Translations under genes and position numbers: made by a program
Shown: positions 16,841 through 22,998 of the stretch, piece after piece
Position numbering within the stretch: position 1 is the first letter of the stretch
Layout: the number at the start of each line of letters is the position of its first letter
The notes under the pieces: model-generated
Database searches by the model: none
What the model saw: the letters and a program-made list of their open reading frames with translations, nothing else
Told to the model about the DNA's origin: nothing
Assembly (NCBI GenBank): GCA_964423615.1
Contig: CAYRFQ010000100.1
Coordinates: 1-28,941, forward strand
Source of the DNA: CAYRFQ01 sp964423615
GTDB taxonomy: Bacteria; Planctomycetota; Planctomycetia; Gemmatales; Gemmataceae
Direction: 5' to 3'
DNA: 28,941 nucleotides

Positions 16841-17389
16841 TTACTCATTCTCTTTCGATCGAGTTAGATACTTGATCAATTTGTCCGCCTTTTCCTTGTC
16901 GCGCGTGCAGCCAATACTGGGGCCGAAATTACTCCAGTAAACCAGGGACGTGGGATCATCCAATACGTACTTCGTCCAGGAGCCGTCATGCTTGCCGTTG
17001 AAAACTGTTGTGATGAGTGGATTTCCTGTTGGTGTTGTTGTCGCAGGTCGAGCTTTTAGAACCGCTGCCTTGAGTCGCAGTTTTGCCTCTCTGGTTAATT
17101 GAATGTTCACTACCAGGGACGGGTAGTGTTTGAATCCTGTTTCCCTGGAGCCAATCGTGGGGCCTCGCATCCTTCGCTTTTGTACCGACGCGACATCCGC
17201 CGGCGTTACGACCAGTGCCGGTTTGATGTGCAGGTGATATTTAGAGTCAGGGTCTTGCTTTGTGACCCCCTCGATGGCTTCGAATTCGACGATGCGAACT
17301 TCGATCTTGAATTCAGGCTGTGGTTTCTCATCGACGGCCAATCCAGAGGGTGCGACACCCAGCAATACGAGTCCAATAAAAGGCCACAT
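16841..17389 (-). CDS. Cassette gene: exported hypothetical protein
   Basis: The product has 182 residues. The start at 17389 is chosen because it gives a signal peptide (MWPFIGLVLLGVAPSGLAVD) and because the longer frame begins inside the attC. The mature part starts KPQPEFKIEVRIVEFEAIEG, which resembles the N-terminal strand of planctomycete secretin/pilot-like or 'type II/III' beta domains, followed by ALVVTPADVASVQKRRMRGP and VVNIQLTREAKLRLKAAVL. That pattern is typical of exported proteins of unknown role in planctomycetes. The end, STKYVLDDP-like then PSIGCTRDKEKADKLIKYL, is not recognised. The gene is followed by its own attC. Confidence 0.65.
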   Translation of the reverse strand: MWPFIGLVLLGVAPSGLAVDEKPQPEFKIEVRIVEFEAIEGVTKQDPDSKYHLHIKPALVVTPADVASVQKRRMRGPTIGSRETGFKHYPSLVVNIQLTREAKLRLKAAVLKARPATTTPTGNPLITTVFNGKHDGSWTKYVLDDPTSLVYWSNFGPSIGCTRDKEKADKLIKYLTRSKENE

Positions 17390-17415
17390 TGTTTTCTCCG
17401 ATTTGGGTACGGGAA

Positions 17416-17476
17416 GGATAACAACAGGCATGCACCTCCGGCCGAAGGCCGTCAGGTGCATGTGCACTTGTTATCT
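17416..17476 (-). other. attC site (cassette of DUF4345 gene)
   Basis: A compact 61-bp site: R'' GGATAAC, L'' CATGCACCT, a GGCC-loop-GGCC tip, L' AGGTGCATG, R' GTTATCT. It is the cleanest attC in the array; R''/R' and L''/L' pair almost fully. Confidence 0.9.
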
Positions 17477-17531
17477 GTTTCTTCAATCGCAGCGAATGGG
17501 TAACTCGCAGTCCTCGCGGTTACCCGGGGTT

Positions 17532-17912
17532 CTACGTCTTGCGCCGTAGAAGCCAAATACACACGGGGACGGTGGCGAGCTCCATTGCGATATAGACGAT
17601 CAGGAGAGTCGATGGCTGACCATCAATCGCAACACTCAGGATTCGCCCCGCGACTAAGCCGCCGCAGAAGATGCATAGGACCAGGATGCCCGCATCGCGA
17701 TACTTGTCGGAGAATGCACTCCACAGCCAGAAGCCCCCGAGTGCCAAGTAGAGCATCATCACAGCTCTCAAAATGTGAGCTTGATCCGTACTCGGAGGTG
17801 ACGAATTAGAGAGGAATGTCTCAGAGAACCATGCTGGTGACACACCATAGAGGAGTCCAATCCCGGTAATCGTGAGACACGACAACGTCAGCAGTCCGGC
17901 TTTGAGCTTCAT
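17532..17912 (-). CDS. Cassette gene: DUF4345-family membrane protein
   Basis: The product has 126 residues from the ATG at 17912; the longer frame begins at a TTG. Four hydrophobic segments are visible: LLTLSCLTITGIGLLYGVSP, AVMMLYLALGGFWLWSAF, AGILVLCIFCGGLVAGRILS and LLIVYIAMELATVPVCIWLL. The conserved family positions YGVSP, RAVMMLYLALGGFW, GRILSVAIDGQPS and the Glu in the last helix fit DUF4345. These are four-helix inner-membrane proteins of unknown function. The gene lies between two attC sites. Confidence 0.75.
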   Translation of the reverse strand: MKLKAGLLTLSCLTITGIGLLYGVSPAWFSETFLSNSSPPSTDQAHILRAVMMLYLALGGFWLWSAFSDKYRDAGILVLCIFCGGLVAGRILSVAIDGQPSTLLIVYIAMELATVPVCIWLLRRKT

Positions 17913-17992
17913 GTGGATCCTCAATCAATCGTTGTGCAGGCGACGGGCAAGTTGTCCGGAAAACTCCTGCCGGACTATTTATCACTGTCCTC

Positions 17993-18084
17993 AGATAACG
18001 ATAAAGTTGACCGGATGGCCGCCAATCAGCTAATCCATTCAATTCCGACCTAACCGGCCACTCCGGTCGAGCGATTGGTTATCT
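17993..18084 (-). other. attC site (cassette of SUKH-like gene)
   Basis: R'' AGATAAC and R' GTTATCT are perfectly complementary. L'' GTTGACCGG pairs with L' CCGGTCGAGC with one unpaired base. The stop codon of its gene (18079-18081) lies inside R'. Confidence 0.85.
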
Positions 18085-18555
18085 AATGTTTGGTTCGTCA
18101 CTGAGCAAGCCAAGCCGCTCTGCGAATTCGCCAAACGTCGTGGCAACGTATCGATATTGTAGCCCATTTCCAGAGTGCCAATCACCACTAACAACGGAAG
18201 GCAGGTCTGGATCGCGTCGGAAATCCAAGGCGATCCCCACGTCATCACCGATGCGACGATTTACGGCAATTAACAGTGCTTTCTCTACGTCAATCCATGG
18301 CAACGGTCGCGGGTCATGAAACGATCCTCGATATTCGTGGAAATCCGGAGACTCTGTGTCAGACGGATCCATCAGAGGACGAGATTCGAATTCCATGGCG
18401 TCGCGACTGGGAAGCCAATCGAGTGGATCGGTGATGAATGGAACTACAAATGCCAAGACGTCATCACCCGGGTGCTTCCAACGGCCTTCGCGTATCAGGT
18501 CGTCGAGCAACCGGGGTAGCTTCAGTTGTCGAAGCAATGCACTGATGTTCTTCAT
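18079..18555 (-). CDS. Cassette gene: SUKH/SMI1-KNR4-like protein
   Basis: The product has 158 residues from the ATG at 18555, two bases from the upstream attC. The C-terminal part (VGIALDFRRDPDLPSVVSGD followed by YRYVATTFGEFAERLGLL) matches the typical end of SMI1/KNR4 (SUKH) proteins: 'iaLDxR ... P-V ... y-xVAxtFxeFlexL'. The N-terminal half (LPRLLDDLIREGRWKHPGDD) is compatible but diverged. SUKH proteins often act as immunity proteins to polymorphic toxins and are common in variable loci. An immunity role here is inference, since no toxin lies in the cassette. The stop codon overlaps the attC R' box. Confidence 0.55.
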   Translation of the reverse strand: MKNISALLRQLKLPRLLDDLIREGRWKHPGDDVLAFVVPFITDPLDWLPSRDAMEFESRPLMDPSDTESPDFHEYRGSFHDPRPLPWIDVEKALLIAVNRRIGDDVGIALDFRRDPDLPSVVSGDWHSGNGLQYRYVATTFGEFAERLGLLSDEPNIR

Positions 18556-18556
18556 T

Positions 18557-18645
18557 GGATAACGGTGGCGACAACCGGGTCCGAGCGGTTCGGCGACCAC
18601 TGCCCAAAACCTGTTCGAGGACTCCGGTTCATCACATGGTTATGC
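18557..18645 (-). other. attC site (cassette of GIY-YIG-like gene)
   Basis: R'' GGATAAC, L'' GACAACCGG; L' CCGGTTCATC, R' GTTATGC. The L arms are related by an offset base. It ends 20 bp before the stop of the next gene. Confidence 0.7.
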
Positions 18646-18664
18646 CGCATTCATGGCGTGGGCG

Positions 18665-19231
18665 TTACGTGTTGTGCGGCGAATGATCGGATAGTGGTGG
18701 TCGTTCTTTCGGATTGGGAAGCAAATCAAACAGCGTGTCCGCAAATCTCATGAGTGTATCGGGTTCGTCGCATTCAAATACCTCGTTAAGGATCAAGCGG
18801 CAATGTTTTGCGGTCAACGCATCCATTACCGTTGATTCCCATGTCCGCTTACACGGCCAGGATTTTGACACCGTTGCGGTTGGTGCAGCGGTTCGATGTT
18901 GCGAAAGGCGATTGTCAATATTGTCTGCGTAGCCCAGTTTCAGGCGGCGTGGATCCAATTCTGGCACAAGTTGAATGATGTAGAAGACACCGATATCAGT
19001 GGAAACAACCACTGAGCGTTTGTCGTAGCCTTCTTCTCGTCGTTTTGCGCGAATGAACTGGGCCTCATCTGGCGTAATCGCCAGTGTGAGCTGATTGGCT
19101 GAGTCAGGGGTGCGTCGTTTATGTGGTTCCAGTCCAGCTTTGAGTACGTACTTGCGCATGTTCGAGCGGTCCAGCCCAAGTTCTTCGGCGAGAGACTTTA
19201 GCGATACGTAATTCGTCGTTTCGTCAGCCAT
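18665..19231 (-). CDS. Cassette gene: HTH plus GIY-YIG-like (T5orf172-type) protein
   Basis: The product has 188 residues. Residues 8-40 (YVSLKSLAEELGLDRSNMRK followed by YVLKAGLEP) form a helix-turn-helix. Residues about 80-165 resemble the GIY-YIG nuclease fold of the T5orf172/Mug113 type: GVFYIIQLVP (81-90, degenerate GIY), KLGYADNIDNRL (98-109) with the catalytic-type Arg108, and WESTVMDAL with Glu132 as the metal ligand. The end, FECDEPDTLMRFADTLFDLL, fits that family. The first motif lacks the usual second Tyr pair, so activity is uncertain. A DNA-binding nuclease carried by a cassette would suit a defence or self-maintenance role, but this is inference. Confidence 0.6.
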   Translation of the reverse strand: MADETTNYVSLKSLAEELGLDRSNMRKYVLKAGLEPHKRRTPDSANQLTLAITPDEAQFIRAKRREEGYDKRSVVVSTDIGVFYIIQLVPELDPRRLKLGYADNIDNRLSQHRTAAPTATVSKSWPCKRTWESTVMDALTAKHCRLILNEVFECDEPDTLMRFADTLFDLLPNPKERPPLSDHSPHNT

Positions 19232-19264
19232 ATCGGTTCTGGTGCTCGGGCCAACAGTCGTGTG

Positions 19265-19323
19265 TCATAACGCTTGGGTTCAGCGGCGTGGTTTACCGCG
19301 TACGCTGGAACCCGTGGTTCGGT
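19265..19323 (-). other. attC site (cassette of 19339-19557)
   Basis: R'' TCATAAC, L'' GTTCAGCG; L' CGCTGGAAC, R' GTTCGGT. The L arms pair with one extrahelical G. At 59 bp it is the shortest complete site. Confidence 0.8.
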
Positions 19324-19338
19324 GTGCTCGGTATGCTG

Positions 19339-19557
19339 CTATCTCATCGGGATAACACCGAAGGCTACCAATGCACCAAACACCGTGACCATGATCCCGG
19401 CAACCTGGAAGAACTTGTGGACGTTCTCCCCCCACATGATCTTTGAGCGAGCAACCAGTAATCGATAGATAATGAACTTGCTCTCCGTGCGGCCACATAA
19501 GAACATGGCCAATCCTATTGCTGCGGTCAAACACCCCCAGAAGATGTGCATATTCAT
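19339..19557 (-). CDS. Cassette gene: small two-helix membrane protein
   Basis: The product has 72 residues. Two hydrophobic segments are seen (IFWGCLTAAIGLAMFLCG and VAGIMVTVFGALVAFGVIP), separated by a basic, Tyr-containing loop. I recognise no family. The cassette position (between an attC at 19265 and a degenerate one at 19601) and the start at 19557 support it as a real cassette gene. Such small membrane proteins are frequent in integron arrays. Confidence 0.6.
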   Translation of the reverse strand: MNMHIFWGCLTAAIGLAMFLCGRTESKFIIYRLLVARSKIMWGENVHKFFQVAGIMVTVFGALVAFGVIPMR

Positions 19558-19600
19558 CCTCCTGTCACTCTGTCACTGAACTCTAAGGATAAGCTGCCGT

Positions 19601-19643
19601 GGCCAACTTTGCGGCTCCGGTCAGGTGCCGCGCCTGGTTCGGC
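19601..19643 (-). other. Collapsed attC site of the truncated Nudix cassette
   Basis: R'' GGCCAAC, 6-nt spacer, GCTC, then directly CGGTCAGGTGCCGC and R' GTTCGGC. Compared with the intact relative at 21281-21389, the L'' arm and the whole hairpin centre are missing. It probably cannot fold as an attC. Confidence 0.6.
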
Positions 19644-19985
19644 GTGCCTTACCGACGCGTAACCCGAAACGGCATCCCCTCGGGCTGGAGCACATCGGCC
19701 GGGAACACCGCCCCGCCCGCAGCGACGTACTCGAACAACTCGCGGACCTCGTCGCCCCGCAACGGGTAGCCCGACAGCTCCTCCAGCCGCACCCACGTCG
19801 CCCCCAACGACTCCTCGTCCGGGACGCTCTTGGGCGGGGTGTCGTCGATCGGCTCTGCCAAGTACACGACCCGCAGTCGTGCCCCGGCCGCGGAGGGCGA
19901 GTGCTCAACCCGTAGGACGCCGACGCACCGCACCGGCACCCCCGACTCCTCCAGCGTCTCGCGGCGGGCCGCCGCCTCGAACGTC
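19617..19985. repeat. 369-bp duplicate of the Nudix cassette (copy 1)
   Basis: The sequence appears identical by eye to 21363-21731. The left edge is inside the attC, and the right edge is inside the Nudix gene at the sequence AACGTC. Confidence 0.9.
19649..19985 (-). pseudogene. Truncated Nudix hydrolase gene (5' deleted)
   Basis: This is the 3' part of the same gene as the intact copy at 21395-21871. It begins at the codon for Thr48 (TFEAAARRETLEESG), so the first 47 residues are lost, including the GRVEPGE half of the Nudix box. No start codon replaces them: a stop lies a few codons upstream in frame. The deletion joins the gene to the L'/R' half of the next attC through a shared CGTC. 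The rest of the gene is unchanged, which suggests a recent event. Confidence 0.8.
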
Positions 19986-20007
19986 GGTCTGCAGCGTTTG
20001 GTTCGGC
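19986..20007 (-). other. Half attC site (L'/R' only)
   Basis: Only GGTCTGCAGCG, TTTG and R' GTTCGGC remain of the attC belonging to the 20012-20269 cassette. The R''/L'' half was removed by the deletion that truncated the Nudix copy. It closely matches the right half of the attC at 21882-21979. Confidence 0.7.
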
Positions 20008-20011
20008 AGTG

Positions 20012-20269
20012 TTACAACATTTCAACCCACTTAGCCTTTTCTGTCTGGCCACAGACGCATACCGCCCAAGTTCCAGGGGTATCACAGAATTCAATTATTT
20101 TGTCCCCTTGGCTCAAGACGACAGACTCCGGCAGTAAATGGACAATCCAAGTGAGACCGCCATCAATCGAAAACACTTCCTCGACGCGCTCGATAGCGCG
20201 TCCCTTGACTGGTGGGTCTGTTTCTGCAAGTGCTAAAGCCTTCGCCACCGCTTTATTCCGGTCAATCAT
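20012..20269 (-). CDS. Cassette gene: hypothetical protein, 85 residues
   Basis: The product begins MIDRNKAVAKALALAETDPP and continues AIERVEEVFSIDGGLTWIVH, PESVVLSQGDKIIEF and VCVCGQTEKAKWVEML. The first part resembles short NTF2- or immunity-like proteins, with an N-terminal helix and then a beta-hairpin containing a W-x-V-h strand, but I recognise no family. The ATG is 17 bp from the next attC, as usual for cassettes, and the stop is just beyond the half attC at 19986-20007. Confidence 0.6.
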   Translation of the reverse strand: MIDRNKAVAKALALAETDPPVKGRAIERVEEVFSIDGGLTWIVHLLPESVVLSQGDKIIEFCDTPGTWAVCVCGQTEKAKWVEML

Positions 20270-20285
20270 TCACATGGCCTCCGCT

Positions 20286-20382
20286 GCCGAACGATGAAGC
20301 TCAGCCGCGGCGGGGCTTCTGAGCTTACTATTACTGGAAATCAACAACCGTCCCCGCCGTCGGCTTCAGCGTTTGCTTCGGC
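20286..20382 (-). other. attC site with a substituted crossover base
   Basis: R'' GCCGAAC, GATGAA spacer, L'' GCTCAGCCG, CGGCGGGG stem; CCCCGCCG, L' CGGCTTCAGC, then CTTCGGC where GTTCGGC is expected. The first base of the conserved GTT triplet is C. The stem is otherwise intact. Confidence 0.75.
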
Positions 20383-20459
20383 CTTGCGAGTAACAAATCC
20401 CAATACTTTTTATCTTCCTGCCTCGCCCGCCCTTGAATTCATCGATTTAGGCCCGTTAG

Positions 20460-21239
20460 CTATGTTGCTGTGAGTCGCAACGCCACCGCCCATTTCAATT
20501 TTTTTCCCAACGACGTTGTTAATTTTTCCAACGCGTCGTGTGGCAACCCTCCGATGGCTCGAACAGTTCCGTTACTGGTTTCGGCTGCAGGATTTTTGAA
20601 GGGGCCCAACAATCCCCAAACCAAAACAGACTCGCCCTTTTTCAAAACAATTGGAGTTTTGGGAAGTCGAAGAATATCAACACCAAGGATCGGGGACTCT
20701 GAATCGGGGTTTAACGGTACATCGAGGAAATATGAGAGAGCACCATTGATGACTCGTAACTTTGTTTTGCCGCCAAGTTCAACCTTCTTAATCGACAAGG
20801 AATGGAAACGTGGGGCGTTTCCACTCATATTTGAGCCTGCAATACTTTCCCGGGTTCCATTTCTCCAAACGTCCAGGGAGGCTTGAACCCAACATTTTCC
20901 TTGAATTTCCAATTTAATTCGGGCCCCAAACACTCCTAAATGCACAAAGAGATCACGGTATTTCTCAATCGGGAGCAGCCTGCTGTAAGAAACTTTCACC
21001 GAATTATCAGGCTGTGGGTCCCGACGTGGCGGAGCAGGTTTCTTCGGTGGCTCCTCAAGCTTCTTGACCCGCTCGGACTGTTTACTAACCAAACGTTCGA
21101 TGGATTCCAACGATTCGGAAACCGATTTATCGGCTTTAGCTATATCCTTCCGTAAGTTGGAATTTTCGAGGAACAGGACGACACAGAGAGCGACCGACAC
21201 AATCGAAAGCACAAGGGAAAAACTCAATAGAAAGCGCAT
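20460..21239 (-). CDS. Cassette gene: membrane-anchored coiled-coil protein of unknown function
   Basis: The product has 259 residues from the ATG at 21239. An N-terminal membrane anchor (RFLLSFSLVLSIVSVALCVV) is followed by a coiled coil of about 40 residues (NSNLRKDIAKADKSVSESLE up to SEQ-type SERVKKLEE). Next come a Pro-rich linker (PPKKPAPPRRDPQPD) and a beta-rich C-terminal domain of about 170 residues (ARIKLEIQGKCWVQASLDVW, KTKLRVINGALSYFLDVPL, ESVLVWGLLGPFK). This is like a periplasmic sensor or adaptor. I recognise no family. It is the largest exported cassette product here, and its attC carries the altered crossover base. Confidence 0.6.
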   Translation of the reverse strand: MRFLLSFSLVLSIVSVALCVVLFLENSNLRKDIAKADKSVSESLESIERLVSKQSERVKKLEEPPKKPAPPRRDPQPDNSVKVSYSRLLPIEKYRDLFVHLGVFGARIKLEIQGKCWVQASLDVWRNGTRESIAGSNMSGNAPRFHSLSIKKVELGGKTKLRVINGALSYFLDVPLNPDSESPILGVDILRLPKTPIVLKKGESVLVWGLLGPFKNPAAETSNGTVRAIGGLPHDALEKLTTSLGKKLKWAVALRLTAT

Positions 21240-21280
21240 GGTCAACAGGTATTCTTATTCTTGGGTATTGGTTGAAAACG

Positions 21281-21389
21281 GCCGAACAAGAAGGATCTCG
21301 GGACGGCTCACCTGCCGGCGGGGCCCAGTGAGCTCTACGTCATGAAAAAGCTACATGCCCCGCCGGTCAGGTGCCGCGCCTGGTTCGGC
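21281..21389 (-). other. attC site (intact Nudix cassette)
   Basis: R'' GCCGAAC is complementary to R' GTTCGGC. L'' GCTCACCTG with CCGGCGGGGC pairs with GCCCCGCCGG and CAGGTGCCGC. The spacer after R'' is 18 nt instead of the usual 6, so either it carries an insertion or the true R'' is the degenerate GGATCTC nearer the stem. Confidence 0.75.
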
Positions 21390-21731
21390 GTGCCTTACCG
21401 ACGCGTAACCCGAAACGGCATCCCCTCGGGCTGGAGCACATCGGCCGGGAACACCGCCCCGCCCGCAGCGACGTACTCGAACAACTCGCGGACCTCGTCG
21501 CCCCGCAACGGGTAGCCCGACAGCTCCTCCAGCCGCACCCACGTCGCCCCCAACGACTCCTCGTCCGGGACGCTCTTGGGCGGGGTGTCGTCGATCGGCT
21601 CTGCCAAGTACACGACCCGCAGTCGTGCCCCGGCCGCGGAGGGCGAGTGCTCAACCCGTAGGACGCCGACGCACCGCACCGGCACCCCCGACTCCTCCAG
21701 CGTCTCGCGGCGGGCCGCCGCCTCGAACGTC
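21363..21731. repeat. 369-bp duplicate of the Nudix cassette (copy 2, intact)
   Basis: This is the partner of 19617-19985, at an offset of 1746 bp and seemingly without differences. It covers the right half of the attC and about 70 percent of the Nudix gene. Confidence 0.9.
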
Positions 21732-21871
21732 TCTCCCGGCTCGACCCGGCCAGCCGGCAGATACCACAGTTGGCCGTGTTTCCGCTCATGCACGATGAGG
21801 AACTGGTCACCGCGCCGGACGACGACGACGGAGAAACACCAAGTGGGAATCGGCTCTCGCGACACTCGCAC
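21395..21871 (-). CDS. Cassette gene: Nudix hydrolase
   Basis: The product has 158 residues from a GTG start at 21871, 11 bp from the upstream attC. The Nudix box is complete at residues 41-63: G41 RVEPG E46 ... R55 E56 x2 E59 E60 x G62, matching Gx5Ex7REUxEExGU. The N-terminal strand (TWCFSVVVVRRGDQFLIVHE) and the C-terminal part (ATWVRLEELSGYPLRGDEV) fit the fold. Such enzymes hydrolyse nucleoside diphosphates linked to another moiety; the substrate cannot be told. The cassette is far richer in G+C than its neighbours, so it was probably captured from another lineage. A broken copy lies 1.7 kb further along the array. Confidence 0.9.
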   Translation of the reverse strand: MRVSREPIPTWCFSVVVVRRGDQFLIVHERKHGQLWYLPAGRVEPGETFEAAARRETLEESGVPVRCVGVLRVEHSPSAAGARLRVVYLAEPIDDTPPKSVPDEESLGATWVRLEELSGYPLRGDEVRELFEYVAAGGAVFPADVLQPEGMPFRVTRR

Positions 21872-21881
21872 GCCCTCCGCC

Positions 21882-21979
21882 GCTGAACGACTAAACTCAG
21901 CCGCGGCGGGGCGACTGAGGATACCAAGTTTAGAAAAGCAGACACCGCCCCGCCGTCGGTCTACAGCGCCTGGTTCGGC
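21882..21979 (-). other. attC site
   Basis: R'' GCTGAAC, ACTCAGCCG with CGGCGGGGC; GCCCCGCCG with TCGGTCTACAGC, R' GTTCGGC. The stem is strong. Its right half matches the half-site at 19986-20007. Confidence 0.85.
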
Positions 21980-22174
21980 GCGTTATTGTGGTTTCAACCC
22001 GTAACCCATCCCAACATACTACGGCCCCGCTTTGTTCGGAGGCTGGTACTGCGAGAGTGATTTGACACCACATTGTCACGCATCCCATGAGCATTCCAAT
22101 TGGGCTCGCAGTCCCACCACCATTACCCATTGTCTACACCTCAACGGGGCATGTCCAGACACGGGGACGAAAAA
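21980..22174. other. Cassette without a convincing gene
   Basis: The 195 bp between two attC sites hold only a 67-codon minus-strand frame (ATG at 22130, stop at 21930) that runs 50 bp into the attC, and a plus-strand frame with no signals. The former has one hydrophobic stretch (MLMGCVTMWCQITLAVPA). The cassette may be gene-less or may encode a very small protein. Confidence 0.4.
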
Positions 22175-22273
22175 GCCGAACGATGAACTTCACCAGCACG
22201 TAGGCGCAGATCTCTTCCAAAATTGTACAGCTCTTTCAGTTGCCGGAGGGTCGGGTGCAAGCGACAGTTAGGT
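22175..22273 (-). other. attC site (cassette of 22333-22692)
   Basis: R'' GCCGAAC, GATGAA spacer, L'' CTTCACC; L' GGTGCAAG with one extrahelical base, 5-nt spacer, R' GTTAGGT. The inner part is poorly paired. Confidence 0.65.
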
Positions 22274-22332
22274 ACTGTATCAATGAGTAGGCTCTACTCC
22301 TGCCCAAGCAACAACACTCCCAGGTTAACCGA

Positions 22333-22692
22333 TTAACCGCTAACAGGCCATTTCCATGATAGTTCGTCAAAAAGATACCCTTCTCGGTCATCAATCATGG
22401 CTTGATGTGGGAACCCTGCAGAACTGAGCACTTCGGATAGAGACCTAATTAATAGCCACGCCTTTTCTTCTTTTTTGAAGATGTAACCTGATGCAAACAT
22501 GAAATCCGAGAGTGACGGATCCATAGCTATCTCATATTCTGTTGCCTCTGGGGGAGTCTTTAAAATGATCTGACCAGTGAAACCCGACTTATATGGCAGC
22601 AGCCTCATTTGACATTTAGAAAGATAAGGCTCTATCCCGACCAGTCCCATAGGAGCATAAATATCTAGACAGTAATGACATTCAGGATTCAT
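22333..22692 (-). CDS. Cassette gene: hypothetical protein, 119 residues
   Basis: The start at 22692 (MNPECHYCLDIYAPMG) is chosen because the longer frame reads through two attC sites. Notable parts are CHYC near the N-terminus, LSKCQMRLLPYKSGFTGQII, and SDFMFASGYIFKKEEKAWLL followed by LSEVLSSAGFPHQAMIDD. It looks like a soluble alpha/beta protein with a mixed sheet. I recognise no family; the pattern is reminiscent of small immunity-type proteins. It lies between attC sites at 22175 and 22702, with an unusually long 60-bp tail before its own attC. Confidence 0.6.
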   Translation of the reverse strand: MNPECHYCLDIYAPMGLVGIEPYLSKCQMRLLPYKSGFTGQIILKTPPEATEYEIAMDPSLSDFMFASGYIFKKEEKAWLLIRSLSEVLSSAGFPHQAMIDDREGYLFDELSWKWPVSG

Positions 22693-22701
22693 ATTTCGAG
22701 A

Positions 22702-22787
22702 GCCTAACGTCTCGGAGGTGAGCCGCGGCAGGTATAGAAGGCCGAGCGGATTGAGTTCCGACCGTCGGCTCCGGCGCCCCGTTATGT
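22702..22787 (-). other. attC site (very short cassette)
   Basis: R'' GCCTAAC, then GGAGGTGAGCCGCGG; CCGTCGGCTCCGG, R' GTTATGT. It defines the distal end of a cassette of only about 190 bp including the site. Confidence 0.7.
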
Positions 22788-22890
22788 TCGCAGTGGCTCG
22801 CTTGCTGGAAGAATATCCGATCGCATCCCCACAACTCAAGCCCTGAAACAACTCTTCAACCGAGATGTTAACTGAGGAGAACGGGCGGAA
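22788..22890. other. Gene-less remainder of a very short cassette
   Basis: The 103 bp between attC sites 22702-22787 and 22891-22998 have no start-to-stop ORF of their own. A minus-strand frame (SVNISVEELFQGLSCGDAIG) passes through without an ATG. Confidence 0.45.
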
Positions 22891-22998
22891 GCCGAACGTA
22901 AAAGGCTCAGTTGCCGGCCGTCTGTGGGAGCAGACGTTCGACCGACCACACCATTCTACTCGCGCGCGCCGCCGGTCAACTGCCGCCGGTGGTTCAGT
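22891..22998 (-). other. attC site (cassette of macro-domain-like gene)
   Basis: R'' GCCGAAC, L'' GCTCAGTTG with CCGGC; GCCGG with L' TCAACTGCCGC, R' GTTCAGT. The stop codon of its gene (22994-22996) lies inside R'. Confidence 0.8.

Noticed and set aside
19621..20094. Arg-rich frames overlapping both Nudix copies
   Set aside because: They are high-GC shadow frames; the Nudix box is in another frame.
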